Shown here: in pieces, positions 47,855 through 59,644 of the stretch
Layout of the letters: each line of letters starts with the position of its first letter
Numbering within the stretch: the stretch's first letter is position 1
NCBI RefSeq assembly: GCF_040954645.1
Contig: NC_092807.1
Coordinates: 56,771,739-56,835,738 of the forward strand
DNA from: Diabrotica undecimpunctata
Taxonomy: Eukaryota; Arthropoda; Insecta; Coleoptera; Chrysomelidae
Direction of reading: 5' to 3'
Length of the DNA: 64,000 nt
Program-made: the position numbers and the translations under genes
The notes under the pieces: model-generated
The model's database searches: none
The model's input: only the letters and a program-made list of their open reading frames with translations
Told to the model about the DNA's origin: nothing

Positions 47855-49404
47855 TCATTGAATACTTCTTCTTCCTCTTTTTCTATTGCTACATGATTCA
47901 TCTCTCTTCTGTTTTGTCGTTGGAATCTCTGATTATTTCTATCGTCCCTTTGTTCGTTCGTATTCCTATTCGGAGGATTTTGTGCATCTCTATTCCTGTT
48001 GTGATTTTCATTTGTTCTATTTTGTGTATCATTCCGGTTATCGTAATTTTGTTGTCTATTGTAATTATTGTAATTTCTCGGCCTATATTCGTTTGTTGAT
48101 CTGGGATGTCGGTTTCTCTGGTCATAATTTGATGAATACCTTCTTTCCGGTCCATTATATTGGTCATGTTGTCTTCTATTTCTCATTTCTTTTCTTTTCG
48201 CTTCTTTTAATTGAAGGAATTGGCACAAACTATCAATATCTTGATAGTTTCTCAAAATCACGTGATCTTCCAACGTTTCCTCAAAATGTCTGCTGATCAT
48301 TTCTACCAGCTGTTCGGTAGAATATTTGTATTCTAGATATTTTGAATTGTTATATATCTGCAAAGCATATCTTTCTTCAGACATTCCCATTTTTTCGTGA
48401 TATTTTCCATTCTGTAGCTCTTGGTTGATTTCTCTCTGTTTATTTTTCCCCCAGAAATAGTTGAGAAATTTATTTTCAAAATCTGTCCAATTTTCAAACT
48501 CATCTTCCTTGCTTTCATACCATAACGCTGCTCCTTCTTTCAAATGGTTTCTAATTGTTTCTTTGCAATCGTCAAAATATCTAATATGTTGTAATTTGGT
48601 GTTCAAATTTTTAACAAACGGTACTGGGTGTGTTTTCCGAATATCCCAGCCAAATTGTATTTTCGACTCGCTTGTTCCATGGATGATAACTTCTTTTCTC
48701 TCTACCCCTCTTAGTTCAATTTCTGCCATTTGTTTTTCATTTTGCTTTAATCTTCTTTCTATTTCCTTCCTGTCTTCTTGTAACGCCATTTCAAATTTTT
48801 CTTCTAACTGTTCTAATTCCTTTTTCTGGACAGTCTTACTATCTTTCATTTTAGTTTCTATTTCTTCTCTCTGCATCTCTAGTTCCTTTCTCTGGCAATT
48901 TTGTATCTCCTTCATTGTATTTTGGATATCTTTAATCTCTGTCTCTTGTTTTGCATTCTTTATGGTTATTTCTTCTATCTGTTGTATCAGTTCTTTCTTT
49001 ATCCCCTCAACACATCCTTTAATTTCTTGTTCATAGTTTTCCAAACGCTTCTCTATATTCCTGTTATTTAGTTCTATTGCTTGCCTTGTTTCCCGTTGGT
49101 TTTCTTCCATTGTTTGTTTCGTTTCTGCCATTGTTTGTTTTGTTTCATCCATTTTTTGTGATGTTTCTTGTTGATTTCTATTCATTTTATCCATTTTCTT
49201 TGATGTTTCATTTTGGTTTTTCTCTATTGTTTGTGTCTGTATTTGCATTAGTTGTAATATTTTCTCTATTCCTGATAATTCTTTTTTCTTCTCAACTATT
49301 GTAACATTTCCTTCATTAACCGATCCTTCTTCAACAATTGTTTCCTCTTCTCTGTTATCCTCCTTCCTTTCTTGCATTTTGCTTTGACTCCTTGTGGTCG
49401 ACAT
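47833..49404 (-). CDS. gag: E2 Gag
   Basis: 523 residues from the ATG at 49404 (MSTTRSQSK). An in-frame TTG further upstream is less likely to be the start. A long coiled coil of Glu/Lys/Gln heptads (including a tandem ETKQTM unit) covers roughly residues 50-220. The capsid-like region follows, with ALWYESKEDEFENW and FENKFLNYFWG. The tail (about residues 400-500) is Arg/Asn/Gln-rich and has no CCHC knuckle, so RNA binding is probably by basic residues. The tail ends EEEEVFNEARQDFQ. The pol frame starts across the last codons through the heptamer GGATTTT at 47845-47839. Confidence 0.9.
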   Translation of the reverse strand: MSTTRSQSKMQERKEDNREEETIVEEGSVNEGNVTIVEKKKELSGIEKILQLMQIQTQTIEKNQNETSKKMDKMNRNQQETSQKMDETKQTMAETKQTMEENQRETRQAIELNNRNIEKRLENYEQEIKGCVEGIKKELIQQIEEITIKNAKQETEIKDIQNTMKEIQNCQRKELEMQREEIETKMKDSKTVQKKELEQLEEKFEMALQEDRKEIERRLKQNEKQMAEIELRGVERKEVIIHGTSESKIQFGWDIRKTHPVPFVKNLNTKLQHIRYFDDCKETIRNHLKEGAALWYESKEDEFENWTDFENKFLNYFWGKNKQREINQELQNGKYHEKMGMSEERYALQIYNNSKYLEYKYSTEQLVEMISRHFEETLEDHVILRNYQDIDSLCQFLQLKEAKRKEMRNRRQHDQYNGPERRYSSNYDQRNRHPRSTNEYRPRNYNNYNRQQNYDNRNDTQNRTNENHNRNRDAQNPPNRNTNEQRDDRNNQRFQRQNRREMNHVAIEKEEEEVFNEARQDFQ

Positions 49405-49787
49405 GTTGTTTCTTTTCGTTACTGTTTTTGTCCCCGCCAAATGTGAAATTTTACAACACTCTATATGTTTCAGAACGCGACAATATTTCTCCCCAAATGT
49501 ATTAAATTTTCACGACAAATATCAAATATGCAATCAGTAAAATTCAAATAATTCAAAATAAATATCAAATGTACGATTGGTAAAGAAAATAAAATAAAAT
49601 AATTCAATAGCAGTAAATATCCACTAACTACGATCAATCAATAAATCAAATTTATATTCCCTGGAAAAATTGTCAAAATACTTTCAAATTCAAATTCCCT
49701 CAATGTTATATGTTTTTATCTCTGGATCACCTGTACTTATTCCAGATCTCTTTCCCTTCCTTCAAATGTAAAGCTGCGATATTTTCA

Positions 49788-49808
49788 AGCCCCACGTTTT
49801 GGAAGCCA
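49788..49808 (-). promoter_or_regulatory. E2 candidate primer-binding site
   Basis: TGGCTTCCAAAACGTGGGGC begins five bases after the LTR on -. The TGG start and the CGTGGGGC end fit a tRNA 3' terminus. The tRNA is not identified with confidence: it is similar at both ends to, but not the same as, the tRNA-Lys site. Confidence 0.5.
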
Positions 49809-49813
49809 GTTAT

Positions 49814-51217
49814 TGTGATATTTAAAGTCTTGGTACGCCAAGCAATAATTAGCTAATTAATTTTCTTGATTAATTAAAATTATTTAAATGATATGATTAT
49901 GACTCTATCACAATTTTTAATTCTTTTATCTCAGGGTTAAATTCGTGCTTCAATATCTATGCTATTACATGTGAAAGGTAAGGTCCAGAGAATACCGGAA
50001 TAATAAAAAACACATATGATCTAACACTATATATTGAAATAAAAATAATGAAATAATTCACACTCAAAAGTTTTCAATAAACAAATCTCATATAAGGATT
50101 CTCAAAATTTTGTTCTCCGTACGTGAACAATCAAAATTTATGGTACAAACAATATTAATTGAAAACTCAAAATCCCAAACTATTCTAACTCTCCTAATCA
50201 AAATATTTATATCCTTTCTAAATTACGAGTAAAAATTGTGTTATCAATAAAAGAAAAAAAAAACTGCAGAAAACAAAAATATCTCTCTCTGATGATGAGT
50301 GGTCCAAATCCTTGTTCCTTGTAGACTGTATTATCTCCTCTCAACCGCTCCCTATGTAATTAGCAATCTTACAACAGATTGTTGCAAGTATATCGTCCTT
50401 AATGATCTCCTTCAAAAGCAACAATCATTCAAATTATGATAGCCTTTCTCCTCTCGATAAACTGAATCTCTCGTTGGCCCGAGTGAAAAATTGACTCTTG
50501 GAATATCTTCTCTTTACGATAAACTGAATCTCTCGTTGGCCTGAACAGTGACTCTTGGAATATAAGTAGGAAAATATGACTTACAATATTTTGCTGCTTC
50601 AGCTTCTGTCAGATACACTAACTCCACAAAAACTCACTAACATTCAACACTACTGCTTGCTACTTCTTGGGAACCACCAGAGAACAATCACTGTTCCTCT
50701 TACAGACTTGGAAAATCAACTGACTATATCTTTTCTCTCTCCTCAATCTCGCTAAACTTTTTCCTACATACTTATCCCGCCTCTTTCAATCTCCGCCAAT
50801 CACAACTCGTCACAATTCCCCCATTTTTTCATTTCGATAACAAACAAATTTTTACCTATACTTATAAATTTCCTAAAACTTATTTACAAATAATATTTTT
50901 CTATAATTCTTAAAAACTAACAAAAACCACTTTCTATAATCCCTTCTATTGTCTTTAATCACTGCATTAATGTATTTTGAAAAACCCCGTTCAATTGTCT
51001 GTGGCTTTCACTTAAACTTATGCGGGTCACTCAAGTATAACAAAGAAATAAATGCAAAGCTTACACTTTGTTTAGTACAGGAAATCCAAGGATTTAATAA
51101 CTTTCCTTCTCCGAAATGTTTGTTGGATATTATCCTACTTATCTGAATTATTTTAATGTTTTTGAACTTTGAAATATTTTTAAACAAACCAATATTTTTC
51201 TCGATTTTACATATCAT

Positions 51218-51221
<4 letters not shown>
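49814..51221 (-). repeat. E2 5' LTR
   Basis: In element orientation it starts TGTTATGATATG and ends AATATCACA. A TATA box, TATAAATA, lies at 50211-50204 on -. It is identical to the other LTR except for about four single-base changes (for example TACGCC versus TGCGCC near the 3' end). Confidence 0.95.
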
Positions 51222-51309
<88 letters not shown>

Positions 51310-51324
51310 ATATTGTTTAGCATG

Positions 51325-51391
<67 letters not shown>
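51222..51391. repeat. (TA)n tract with hairpin arms, right flank of E2
   Basis: TA repeat interrupted at 51307-51330 by TTGTTTAGCATG. The far end reads ATGCTAAACAAAAT, the reverse complement of the interruption, so 51308-51403 can fold as a hairpin with a TA stem. Confidence 0.9.
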
Positions 51392-51393
<2 letters not shown>

Positions 51394-51539
51394 TAAACAA
51401 AATTTAAAAATAGCGGCGAGGCAATAAACTACATTTTTTAAAAATTGAGTGAAATAGAAGCACAGACAAAAAAAAATTATAAAACATAGAAAAAGAGTGT
51501 CTAAAAAACTTAATAGAAATGCTCTGTTAACTTTAATAC

Positions 51540-53520
51540 GCAATTATCTTAAAAAGTTAAAGAGTACCTACAAAGAACCTGGAAGCAAGATAATTGAAGA
51601 TGGACTTAAGAATTCCTGGGTAGAATAGCAGCAGCATGAGCTGAGGAAGATTTAAAACATGTATGGAGCATAAACATTGAGAGTCAAAAAAAATTACAAT
51701 CAAGTCACTTTGTTCAAGAAATTTACCTTAAATGAATTACAGTTTAACCTAAGTTCCCATAAAAATTCTGCTTTACGATTAGACAATATTTACTAATATA
51801 ATATATGTTGTACAACCTAACAAAAAACTGTAAAAAGATTTTTCTTAATAGTTTTAACTTAATATGAGATGATCAAGATTACTTAAGAAGTTGGAGAAGT
51901 CAGTTATTCCAATTCGGAAACCAAATAAGGAAATTAATTTGCCAAATTCATATAAAGGAATTGTAACGATAAGACTACCAAAGAAAATTGATATTACTAT
52001 TATAAAAATAATAACTCAATCAACCATGGAAACATATCGTCTATGCTTCTCCTAGCTCAGTATCTCAGTGTGAGTTCGTCTTGTCTTAAACTAGAAATTA
52101 AACCATGAACCCTTAGCTGATAGCAAATAAAACAATTTTTAACTAATCATATTTATTTAAAACAAGAAACAATCAACCCTGTCATTGCTTTACAATGAAT
52201 ACAATGTGGATGATACTTATGTCATCAATGGGCTGCTTGTGTGGCCTATAAATTAGACGGTTAGGTCTTCTAGAGTATGTTCTACAATATCACAGCTGTT
52301 TCATATTAAATTCTAAAGTTTTCCATAAAATCTCCATTAGTCTTCTATACAGCCAATAAAACTTGAATTCGGCCAATAACTTCAGCTAATAAACTAAAAT
52401 ATCAGAAACAGCTTGTATTGGAGACACACCAAAAAGGGTTTAATTTCCTTGCCATTTTCGAAGGAAGTGAGATTACAAATACTGAGAATGCTGTCAGAAT
52501 TATAGAACATAGATTACAATGAAAGTACTCATCCCCAGAGAATTCGACAGACCATAAAATGAAGCTTATAATAATTTTTGCCTTCTTTTAAAAATTTTGT
52601 AAACAGGCAAAAAATTATATTCCCACTACGTTAGAAAATTTGATTGACAGAAAGTAGGGAGACTAAACTGAAGTATGCACAGATAACATAGGACGTGTGC
52701 CTATAATGTAATTAGCACTTCTGTCAACATAGAACAGAATATTTAGTCTACCTGACAGAAAAGAAAGACAGAGGGAACAGCGACAAAAGAAAAAAAAAAT
52801 AGTTAAAACGAATCTAAAGGCAAAGGAATTAAAAAATCAATAAAGAAGTTAAAATAAACTAAATATTTAATTATAAATTAATAAGGATGTGACGTTTATA
52901 AAGTTACAGAATCGCTTAAGGGACATGCGTTTTGAATACTTTAAAACGCATGAAAAAAAAAGAGATTAGAATCCTGACTGGAAATTAATTAAAAACTTTC
53001 ACAATATTAATTCGGCTTTAAATGTGACCACTTCATAATGGAATATTTGAAGTATTTAATAATATTAACATTTCCTTTTTTAGTTCTAAATCAGTAGTTG
53101 CTGTCTTTGTAGATATACAAAACACTTACGTAAACCTTAAAATTTTTTATAATCGGATTAAAAATATAATAATAGTCTCCCGTTTTTTACCGCTCGCGGC
53201 TTTGGGAGTATAGCAGGGTAGTCTGCTATGTCTAGGGCCTACGGTATACAAGGAAGGTAACATGGCCAGTGCTACGCTTCAACCGCCTATTATTACCCCT
53301 GGTTTTACCCAACGTACTCATTTTATTCAGGCTGAGTCGACTTGGGCCTATAGACATTTTTAAAATGTCTAGTTGTTCTTGCCGGCGGTAGGATTCGATC
53401 TCCGGACCACCGGCATGCGAGGCAAGCATACTACCGCTTGCGCTACGCAGGCCCATGGATTAAAAATTTTGGTTTAAATACAACAGAACAGAACAGAATT
53501 CATGTCATACGATTTAAAGA
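51540..53520 (+). pseudogene. LINE RT remnant on +, interrupted by a SINE
   Basis: Linker-type blocks near 51720-51860 (FTLNELQFNLSSHKNSA) lead to VIPIRKPNKEINLPNSYKGI at 51907-51966. This is the RT block before the palm. Motif A, VVAVFVDIQNTYVNL, lies at 53094-53138, followed by YNRIKN and, after the SINE, FGLNTTEQNRI. The segment between (52000-53050) is not recognised and may be decayed RT or an insertion. Jockey/I-type by similarity; many stops. Confidence 0.6.
53166..53456 (-). mobile_element. tRNA-derived SINE with target duplication
   Basis: On - the 5' end reads GGGCCTGCGTAGCGCAAGCG, giving a pol III A box (TAGCGCAAGCGGTAG) near 53447-53430. The B box (GGAGATCGAATCC) lies near 53405-53392. 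The body has no ORF and ends in an A/T-rich tail, TATTATTAT. An 11 bp direct repeat GGATTAAAAAT flanks it (53155-53165 and 53457-53467). It lies within a LINE RT. The SINE would depend on LINE machinery for its spread. Confidence 0.85.
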
Positions 53521-53997
53521 TTGATCTCTAAAAATGGAAATTTTACTACCACTGATCAATGAAAGGAATCAATTTTATTAATCGGATGGGAATCATAAAA
53601 AATTGCAAAAATTGCACCACGTTTATTTATTTAACACCTTTATAAACCTGAGTTTATTCGCGGCAAAACACAAAAACTTTTTACGAAAACTGCACTCTTT
53701 ACCTTTAAAACGCGTCTTTATTTTTTTCGATAGGACAGTTGGATCAAAAGATATCGAATTTTTACCGTAGAGCTAATACAACTTTTATTGAACATTTATT
53801 TCGTGCACGTGACCAACATTCAAAATCGACGGTCGCTTCAAGCGCTGTTTCTGAGAGAACGGTTTATTCTACACAAAAAATTTTTGTTCAAAATTATCCC
53901 AGCTAATTTTTTGATTTGAAACATTTTTACCACGGCGTACCAAATTTAGCTTATTTGTATGATTTTTAGAGGTTAAGTGGCATTTTTGTCTCTGACG
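53520..53997 (+). repeat. Dispersed repeat, copy A (right end)
   Basis: Direct similarity to parts of copy B: ATCAAAAGATATCGAATTTTTACCGT at 53743 recurs at 57732 in this window, and CTGCACTCTT...ACCTTTAAAA at 53691 recurs at 56758. Its end, GGCATTTTTGTCTCTGACG, is the inverse of the start of copy B, so the family probably has inverted ends. No ORF. Confidence 0.65.
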
Positions 53998-54004
53998 ACT
54001 GGAG

Positions 54005-55200
54005 TAGAGCGCTTGTTCTGATTGTATATGCAGTGGCTCCATAAGAAGTTTACACGATTATGAATCATATCGTTGCGGGTTTTTTATTTTAGCTGCAGTT
54101 ATCTGTAAATGTTGTTTGAATGTTATAGTGTGATCTAGTGTAATACTATAAAGTTTTGGAGAGATAATTTGCGTTGGAGAATGTTTTAGTATAATTCCTT
54201 CGCTTTCTATAGTTTACGTAACTTTTACCTATATCGGATTTAGTTAAAAGCCCCATTTTTTAAAATATATGTTAGTAATTTTTAGGTCGCGTTCGGACAA
54301 GGCTTGGGCATTTTCAACATTCTGTTGTTGCATACCCAAAGCCATATAATCCGCATAAGTAAATTTGCATGAGGGTGTAGTGGTCGCGTCTGATGTGAAA
54401 ATGTTAAAAAAGGGCGGCGATAGTACTAAACTTGAAGTAAACGTTTAAATTTGCTAGTTTTTCCATTAACTCTAATTTAAAATATTCTGCCGCACTAAAT
54501 TTGATTTACAGTGTTATTAGATAATCGGTGGTTTTATTTTACATTTACATGTACATTTTTAATAAATGTTGGTAGAGATAGAACTTGATTACTGCAACTG
54601 CAGTTCCTTTTTGGCATAGATGCAACTTATTCGACAAAATTCTTTCCGCTGCAAGATTGAAGGAGCCCCGTGTAAATGATCCTCTCAAAAATCTTATATT
54701 AGACACATTAAAGAGCGATTGATCTGTAGCTCTCTAGAAGGAAGTTATGACATTATCTGATTGAAGGAATCTGGAAGCCACTTTCTGGGTGTTTATAAAC
54801 TAAGGAGAAATTTTTTTGGCAACCATTACTAAAGTCTAGTGTAATAAAAAGTTTATTGTCTCTATATACCTGATGCTTTGCAGGCTTTGCTGATGTGCAG
54901 TTTTGATCTTTTTGAGATGACGCCGTACTTTTCTTTGACATACTTTATTCACAACTGGTTTGGAGAGCCAGGCAATGTGTTGCGCTATATCTGCTGGGTT
55001 TGATGATAGAAAGTTAGTTGTCGTAATGTTAGCAACTGTTTCTAATTTTTTAAATAGTTTCCAGCTATTTCGACTGCTATGCGTAAAATTAAAGTTTTTG
55101 AAAGTTTCTCACTACTTGGTGGTTCTTGTAGTTTTAGATTTTTTTAGTTTTCTCAGATCTTTATATTCTTCGGTCTAGCATGGAATGTAGGATTTATGTA
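54005..55200 (-). pseudogene. Jockey/CR1-like LINE fragment on -
   Basis: Read on -: FNFTHSSRNSWKLFKKL near 55110-55060, the linker between endonuclease and RT, then decayed RT. A YADYMALGMQQQN block near 54360-54320 is the degenerate catalytic YADD followed by ALxxQ. LERDLKI-type and YFKKWG blocks and a final TLDHTITFKQHLQ near 54140-54100 follow. Frames change several times. It abuts copy A of the dispersed repeat. Confidence 0.65.
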
Positions 55201-56267
55201 GACAGCGTGGAATGTGTTTTTTAGAACAGCTGATTATCTACCTAAGGGTTGATTGATGTATTTGATATCGTTTTCCAATTGATCTTGATACTTATTTCAG
55301 TTTGGCTTACGAAAGTTTCATTATATTCGCCGTTTCTTGATGTATTCGCTCCTGCTTCGGCTAATGCTTTCAATATTTATTTGGCATTCTTTAATTATTT
55401 GGACAGCTCTTTTAAGGACCTTATAATTCATTACAAAAATATTAGAGTGCTCAAAGTACACCGCACTATGCTCTGCTTTACCTTTTATTTCTTTTATTAA
55501 AGAGCGTCTTCCTCTTTAGTCTTCTAGCCCATACATATCTAACCATATTGATAGGATAAATAAATAATGGCACAGAAAAATATCCCATAAGATAGTTTTA
55601 AAAAAGATTTAAACGAACATAAGGGCAGTAAATTGGAAAAACAATTCAAAAATAGAAAACAAATTTTAGGTGATTATAAAATAGAATACACTGAAAAGAA
55701 AATACAGTTATTTATTTTATATTGTACAATATAACTATTAAACCCTAGTTCTTGAAGTTCTGTTTAGCTAAATAAATAAATGGACCTGAATATTGTTAAA
55801 CGGATGATGAACAAGTTGCCATTAAATTGAGATCCATTAAAAATTGCGGTCTGCAATCCACTTCTCAATTAATTTTCGTATTTTTAGAGTTATAATTAAC
55901 CGCTTCTATTAAAATTTTAATGAAAATTGGTAATTGTCGAGTAAATTGGTTTTATTAATTTTTTTTTACCACAATTTATATCCTATATGTACAACAGTAG
56001 CCACCTACAAATATTAAGCAAGACGAATATAATATTATAATAATAAAAACCATCGGTATTGCGCGTGTAAAATATATAAAAAATTTGGTTGTAGCAAATT
56101 GAATTTCAAATATTAAAATCGGCATATGTAAAAAAAATGTATTCCCTAGGCTTCCAATGAAGAAATTTTCTACATTTTTATTCCAACGTTACTCGAATAG
56201 ACGCATTATCAAATGCCGAAGATGCTTTAGTTTTGAAATAAATAAATTTATTTATTTATACTTCGGC
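55201..56267. other. AT-rich DNA without a recognisable gene
   Basis: Nothing recognised on either strand. Confidence 0.5.
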
Positions 56268-57840
56268 CGTCTGAGACTAAAATGCCACTGAACTCCTTAA
56301 AATCACACGAACCAGCTGAATTTTTCTGAGAATTTTAATTATTGTGGGATCCCAAAAATTATGAAAAAAAGTTTACTATTCCTACCCCCGCTTTCCCGTA
56401 GAACCCCCATCCGTCGTAGGAGAAAAAACGGAAAAAAATCTATTTACCAACAATCTGTGCGTCGTAAAAGCAGTTTTAAATGTTTTATGTCATCTGTAAT
56501 GTGAAAGTTTAAATTTAGCGTTTTTTAGGCATATTCCAAATGCCTCACATTTGTTGCCAAAAAACAAAACCGAAATTTAATGCCATAGGTTTTGAAAATT
56601 TGGCGTTAACAATAGAAATTCCGCAGTGACCGTTAAATGGAAAAGTGATAAATTTTAATTATCATAAAAAATGGCAAAACTCGCGCAACCTTTATTTATT
56701 TAACAATTTTATACAAATTAGCTGTACTTACGACAAAATGCAAAATTGCATTGGAAAGCTGCACTCTTCACCTTTAAAATCCTTTTTGATTTTTATTGTA
56801 GCATTTCGCTTTCCCCTTATTTATGTTAAAACACCGAATGAAATGTAATACCTTGTATATGTGTAAACATTTTTAGTTTGTTTATATAGCACAGATGTGT
56901 ATTTCTTTGGTTTTTCGTTGTTCGTTTTTGGTTATCGGAAATTCAAGTGTAAAGAGGTAGTAGCAGTTAGTAGTTAGAAAAAAGAAGATTTGGATTTAGA
57001 AGAGATAACTTTTGGCGTGTAGTCTTTATAGCCGTTTTTTTAACGTATAGCCGTTTTAACCGGAAAATAGTTTTTGATTTGATTATTGTTTTTTTGGGAT
57101 ATTCTGTAGGACGTACAGGCACGCGACCTGGATTTTGTCTCCTTGAATTTCTATTGAAATAAGACTTCTGGTGTTTCCAGCAGCATTCCTTTTTTAAGTA
57201 GACATTTTTGTGGTCTTCGAATATAGTTTATTAGACCAAATAGAACGGTTAGACCTTTCTATGTGATGAAGTAAGACTGTTATCAAGTCTCAGTAGCATT
57301 TATTTGTGATGTGGTGTTTATGATGTGATATAAGCGGAGGTAAAAACACTTGCATTGTGTTTGTGACGACTTGTTATGCAGAGGTGAAAGTGCCTGCCGC
57401 CGCCTATTGTGAAAATGTTTTGTATGTCGACTGTGAGACCACGTTCGTTATACAGTTGAAATAGTTCTAGTACTGACGTTAAATTACCCACTAAGAATTA
57501 AAAGCCTTATATTGTTGTGACTCTGTTCAAGTTTTGCTGAATAATGGTGAAATTTCTTTATGATTTGTATGAGATGTTAGATTTAATTATCATCCGTAGA
57601 ATGATGAGGTTTATTTTTTAACGGTGCCCTTTTATTTCCTTTTCAAACCATGTTTTTGACCTTATTAGTTGTCACGAGAGGAACAATAGGGAGAAAACAG
57701 AAAATCGTTATATTGTTGATGGGGCATTCTAATCAAAAGATATCGAATTTTTACCGTCGAATTAATACAAATTTTATTTAAAAATTGACGCGTAGCCGCG
57801 TTGCTTTAAGCCATATTTTTAAAAGAACGGTTTAACCCTT
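56268..57840 (+). repeat. Dispersed repeat, copy B, interrupted
   Basis: It starts CGTCTGAGACTAAAATGCC, the inverse of the end of copy A. It matches copy A at about 56590-56795 and again at 57715-57840. The roughly 920 bp between (56796-57714) is absent from copy A and looks inserted. That insert has a 59-residue open frame on - near 57490-57316 (RGLTVDIQNIFTIGGG), which I do not recognise. Confidence 0.55.
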
Positions 57841-58049
57841 GTCGTTAGAAACAAAAATGGTATGTAAAGCTAGTTCGTGTCCGTAGTAGAATACTTAACA
57901 TTAACCATGGGTAATTCTGAATGAACTAGCACAATAGGCTACCAGACAATCTAGAATCTCTAGATCTCCTGGCAAGAACACATCACGAATATAAGATATG
58001 CCTCCAGTTAACAATTTAAATTGACCCTTTCAGGAACAAGCGACAAAAG

Positions 58050-58940
58050 GACTCCGACTTCCGAAAACATCCGAATCTGCCACTTAAATATAGAAGGTAT
58101 TAATAGAAGTAAATGTGAGTACCTTCAAAATTATTCATTGAAAATAATATCGACTTGGTCGCAATTTAGGAAACCGATGTAGAAAACGAAGAACAAATTC
58201 TCGCTAGGGAAATAATTCATGGCTATGATTTATTGGGTGCAACTTACCATCCAGCTTATGAAGTGACCTATGTTCAAAACAAAATAGAAAATCCACAAAT
58301 ATGTTCTACATCAGAAATAAATAAGATTCATACGGTTACGATACAAATTGGCGAAATTTCTCTCAGCAATATTTATAAACCCCCGGCAGTCCTGTGGCGT
58401 CCGCATGTTATTCACGCCCACCCATACCTCTCAGTTTATGTTGGAGACTTCAACAGTCATCAATAACTCTAAAACTATAGGCATAGTGATCGAAATGGGA
58501 GGCTCTGCTAAACTGGAGCAAAGCGGCTGACACTTATTTAGTCTTTGACGCTAAAGAAATGGGAACTTTTCGATCTGCAGCCTGGAAGAATACAACCAAG
58601 ACCTATGTTTTGTTTCCTCAAATGAAAACAATTAACCTTTGGCAGCTTCGCGTACAGTATTCTTAGTTTTTCCACATAGCCAACATAGACCAGTTGTAAT
58701 AAAAGTTAGCATCAAAATACCAATAATACCTATCATCTTTTCCTCGACCTAGTCAGACTGGGCTACTTTTAGTGAGAGATTGGACAAATGTCTGGAATGA
58801 ATAAACTCAACACGTGCATACTGCATGAGATTTGTTGAAGTGGTTATTTCTACAGACAAGAAAACTATACTCAAAGGATATCGAAAAGAGTATTTGCCAG
58901 AAAACGTCAACCAAAACAGAATTAATATAATTATGAGTAA
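58050..58940 (+). pseudogene. LINE endonuclease domain, truncated
   Basis: On +: IRICHLNIEGINRSKCEYL near 58070-58125, VAIxETDVENEEQ, then HGYDLLGATYHPAYEV at 58221-58265, SLSNIYKPPAV near 58360, and VYVGDFNSHQ at 58435-58466 with the catalytic D-x-N. A late part, FDAKEMGTFRSAAWKN near 58540-58590, leads to FPRPSQT. This is the N-terminal endonuclease of an I/Jockey-type ORF2. It ends near 58940 without RT and has several frameshifts. Confidence 0.7.
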
Positions 58941-59644
58941 TTTTTACTACGTGATTTAAAAATAATCCTGTTTGTTCCATGTTTTTATAAATCGTCTATT
59001 ATATTTTTATACAAAAAGTTTTAATCAATACTCTATATATTATTTACTGATTGTAAAAACATTACAAAAATTCGACAGGTATTAATTTTTTTTTGTTAAA
59101 ATTAAAGCTCCTTCTGCAGTATATTCCAGTTCATATTTAATTCAAAACGTTTATTTCTAGAAATCATAACTAGTAAATTTTCCACTTTTAGTGAACCATT
59201 AATCTCGATAAAAGAGTTTGTTGACATCATCGATTTTTTCGTGAAGTTATTCTGATATATGAACTTGTTACTCCAAGAAGTCTAGAGCATGTTGTATTTT
59301 TTATATTTCGAAGCTGGAGCTTCAGGCCATAATATGTTTTCAGTCAGCTCGTTCTTCCACTCACCAATCCCTGAAAATCCGCCATTGACAACGGTACACA
59401 TAAATTTACATTTTCAACATCGCCTTCGGTTACATCAAAATTACAAATGTTGCCTCAAACTCGAATTATTAAAGAAGTTTTGGATCAGTTTTACAAACTT
59501 TGCTTTCGGAATGCGCAAAAATAATAAAGAAAGTGACCTATTAAAAGTCAATAAAGTCTGCAACAAACTTTGTCAGGCAATAAATTTAATATTGATATTA
59601 ATATATATTATATAAAAGTATTTAACTGCTATTTAAATGAACAT
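58941..59644. other. AT-rich DNA without a recognisable gene
   Basis: A 108-residue open frame at 59289-59615 on + has no motif I recognise and I do not call it a gene. Confidence 0.45.

Larger units (their letters stand above)
42911..51221 (-). mobile_element. Ty3/gypsy LTR retrotransposon E2, apparently intact
   Basis: 8311 bp on the minus strand, with 1408 bp LTRs, gag and a full pol (protease, RT, RNase H, integrase) free of stops. I count about four differences between the LTRs (about 99.7% identity), so it is very young. No env-like ORF exists: only about 95 bp separate the pol stop from the 3' LTR. It is flanked by TA tracts (42872-42906 and 51222 onward). All parts needed for autonomous movement appear present; whether it is active cannot be told from sequence. 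Confidence 0.93.

Noticed and set aside
44940..49304. Many Ser/Phe-rich plus-strand ORFs across E2
   Set aside because: Antisense shadows of gag and pol.
44046..51217. Repeated 65- and 69-residue ORFs in both E2 LTRs
   Set aside because: LTR sequence, no motif, duplicated with the LTR.
53232..53456. A 74-residue protein on - and a genuine tRNA gene
   Set aside because: The region is a SINE; A and B boxes are present but the unit is 291 bp long, flanked by a target duplication, with no full cloverleaf seen.
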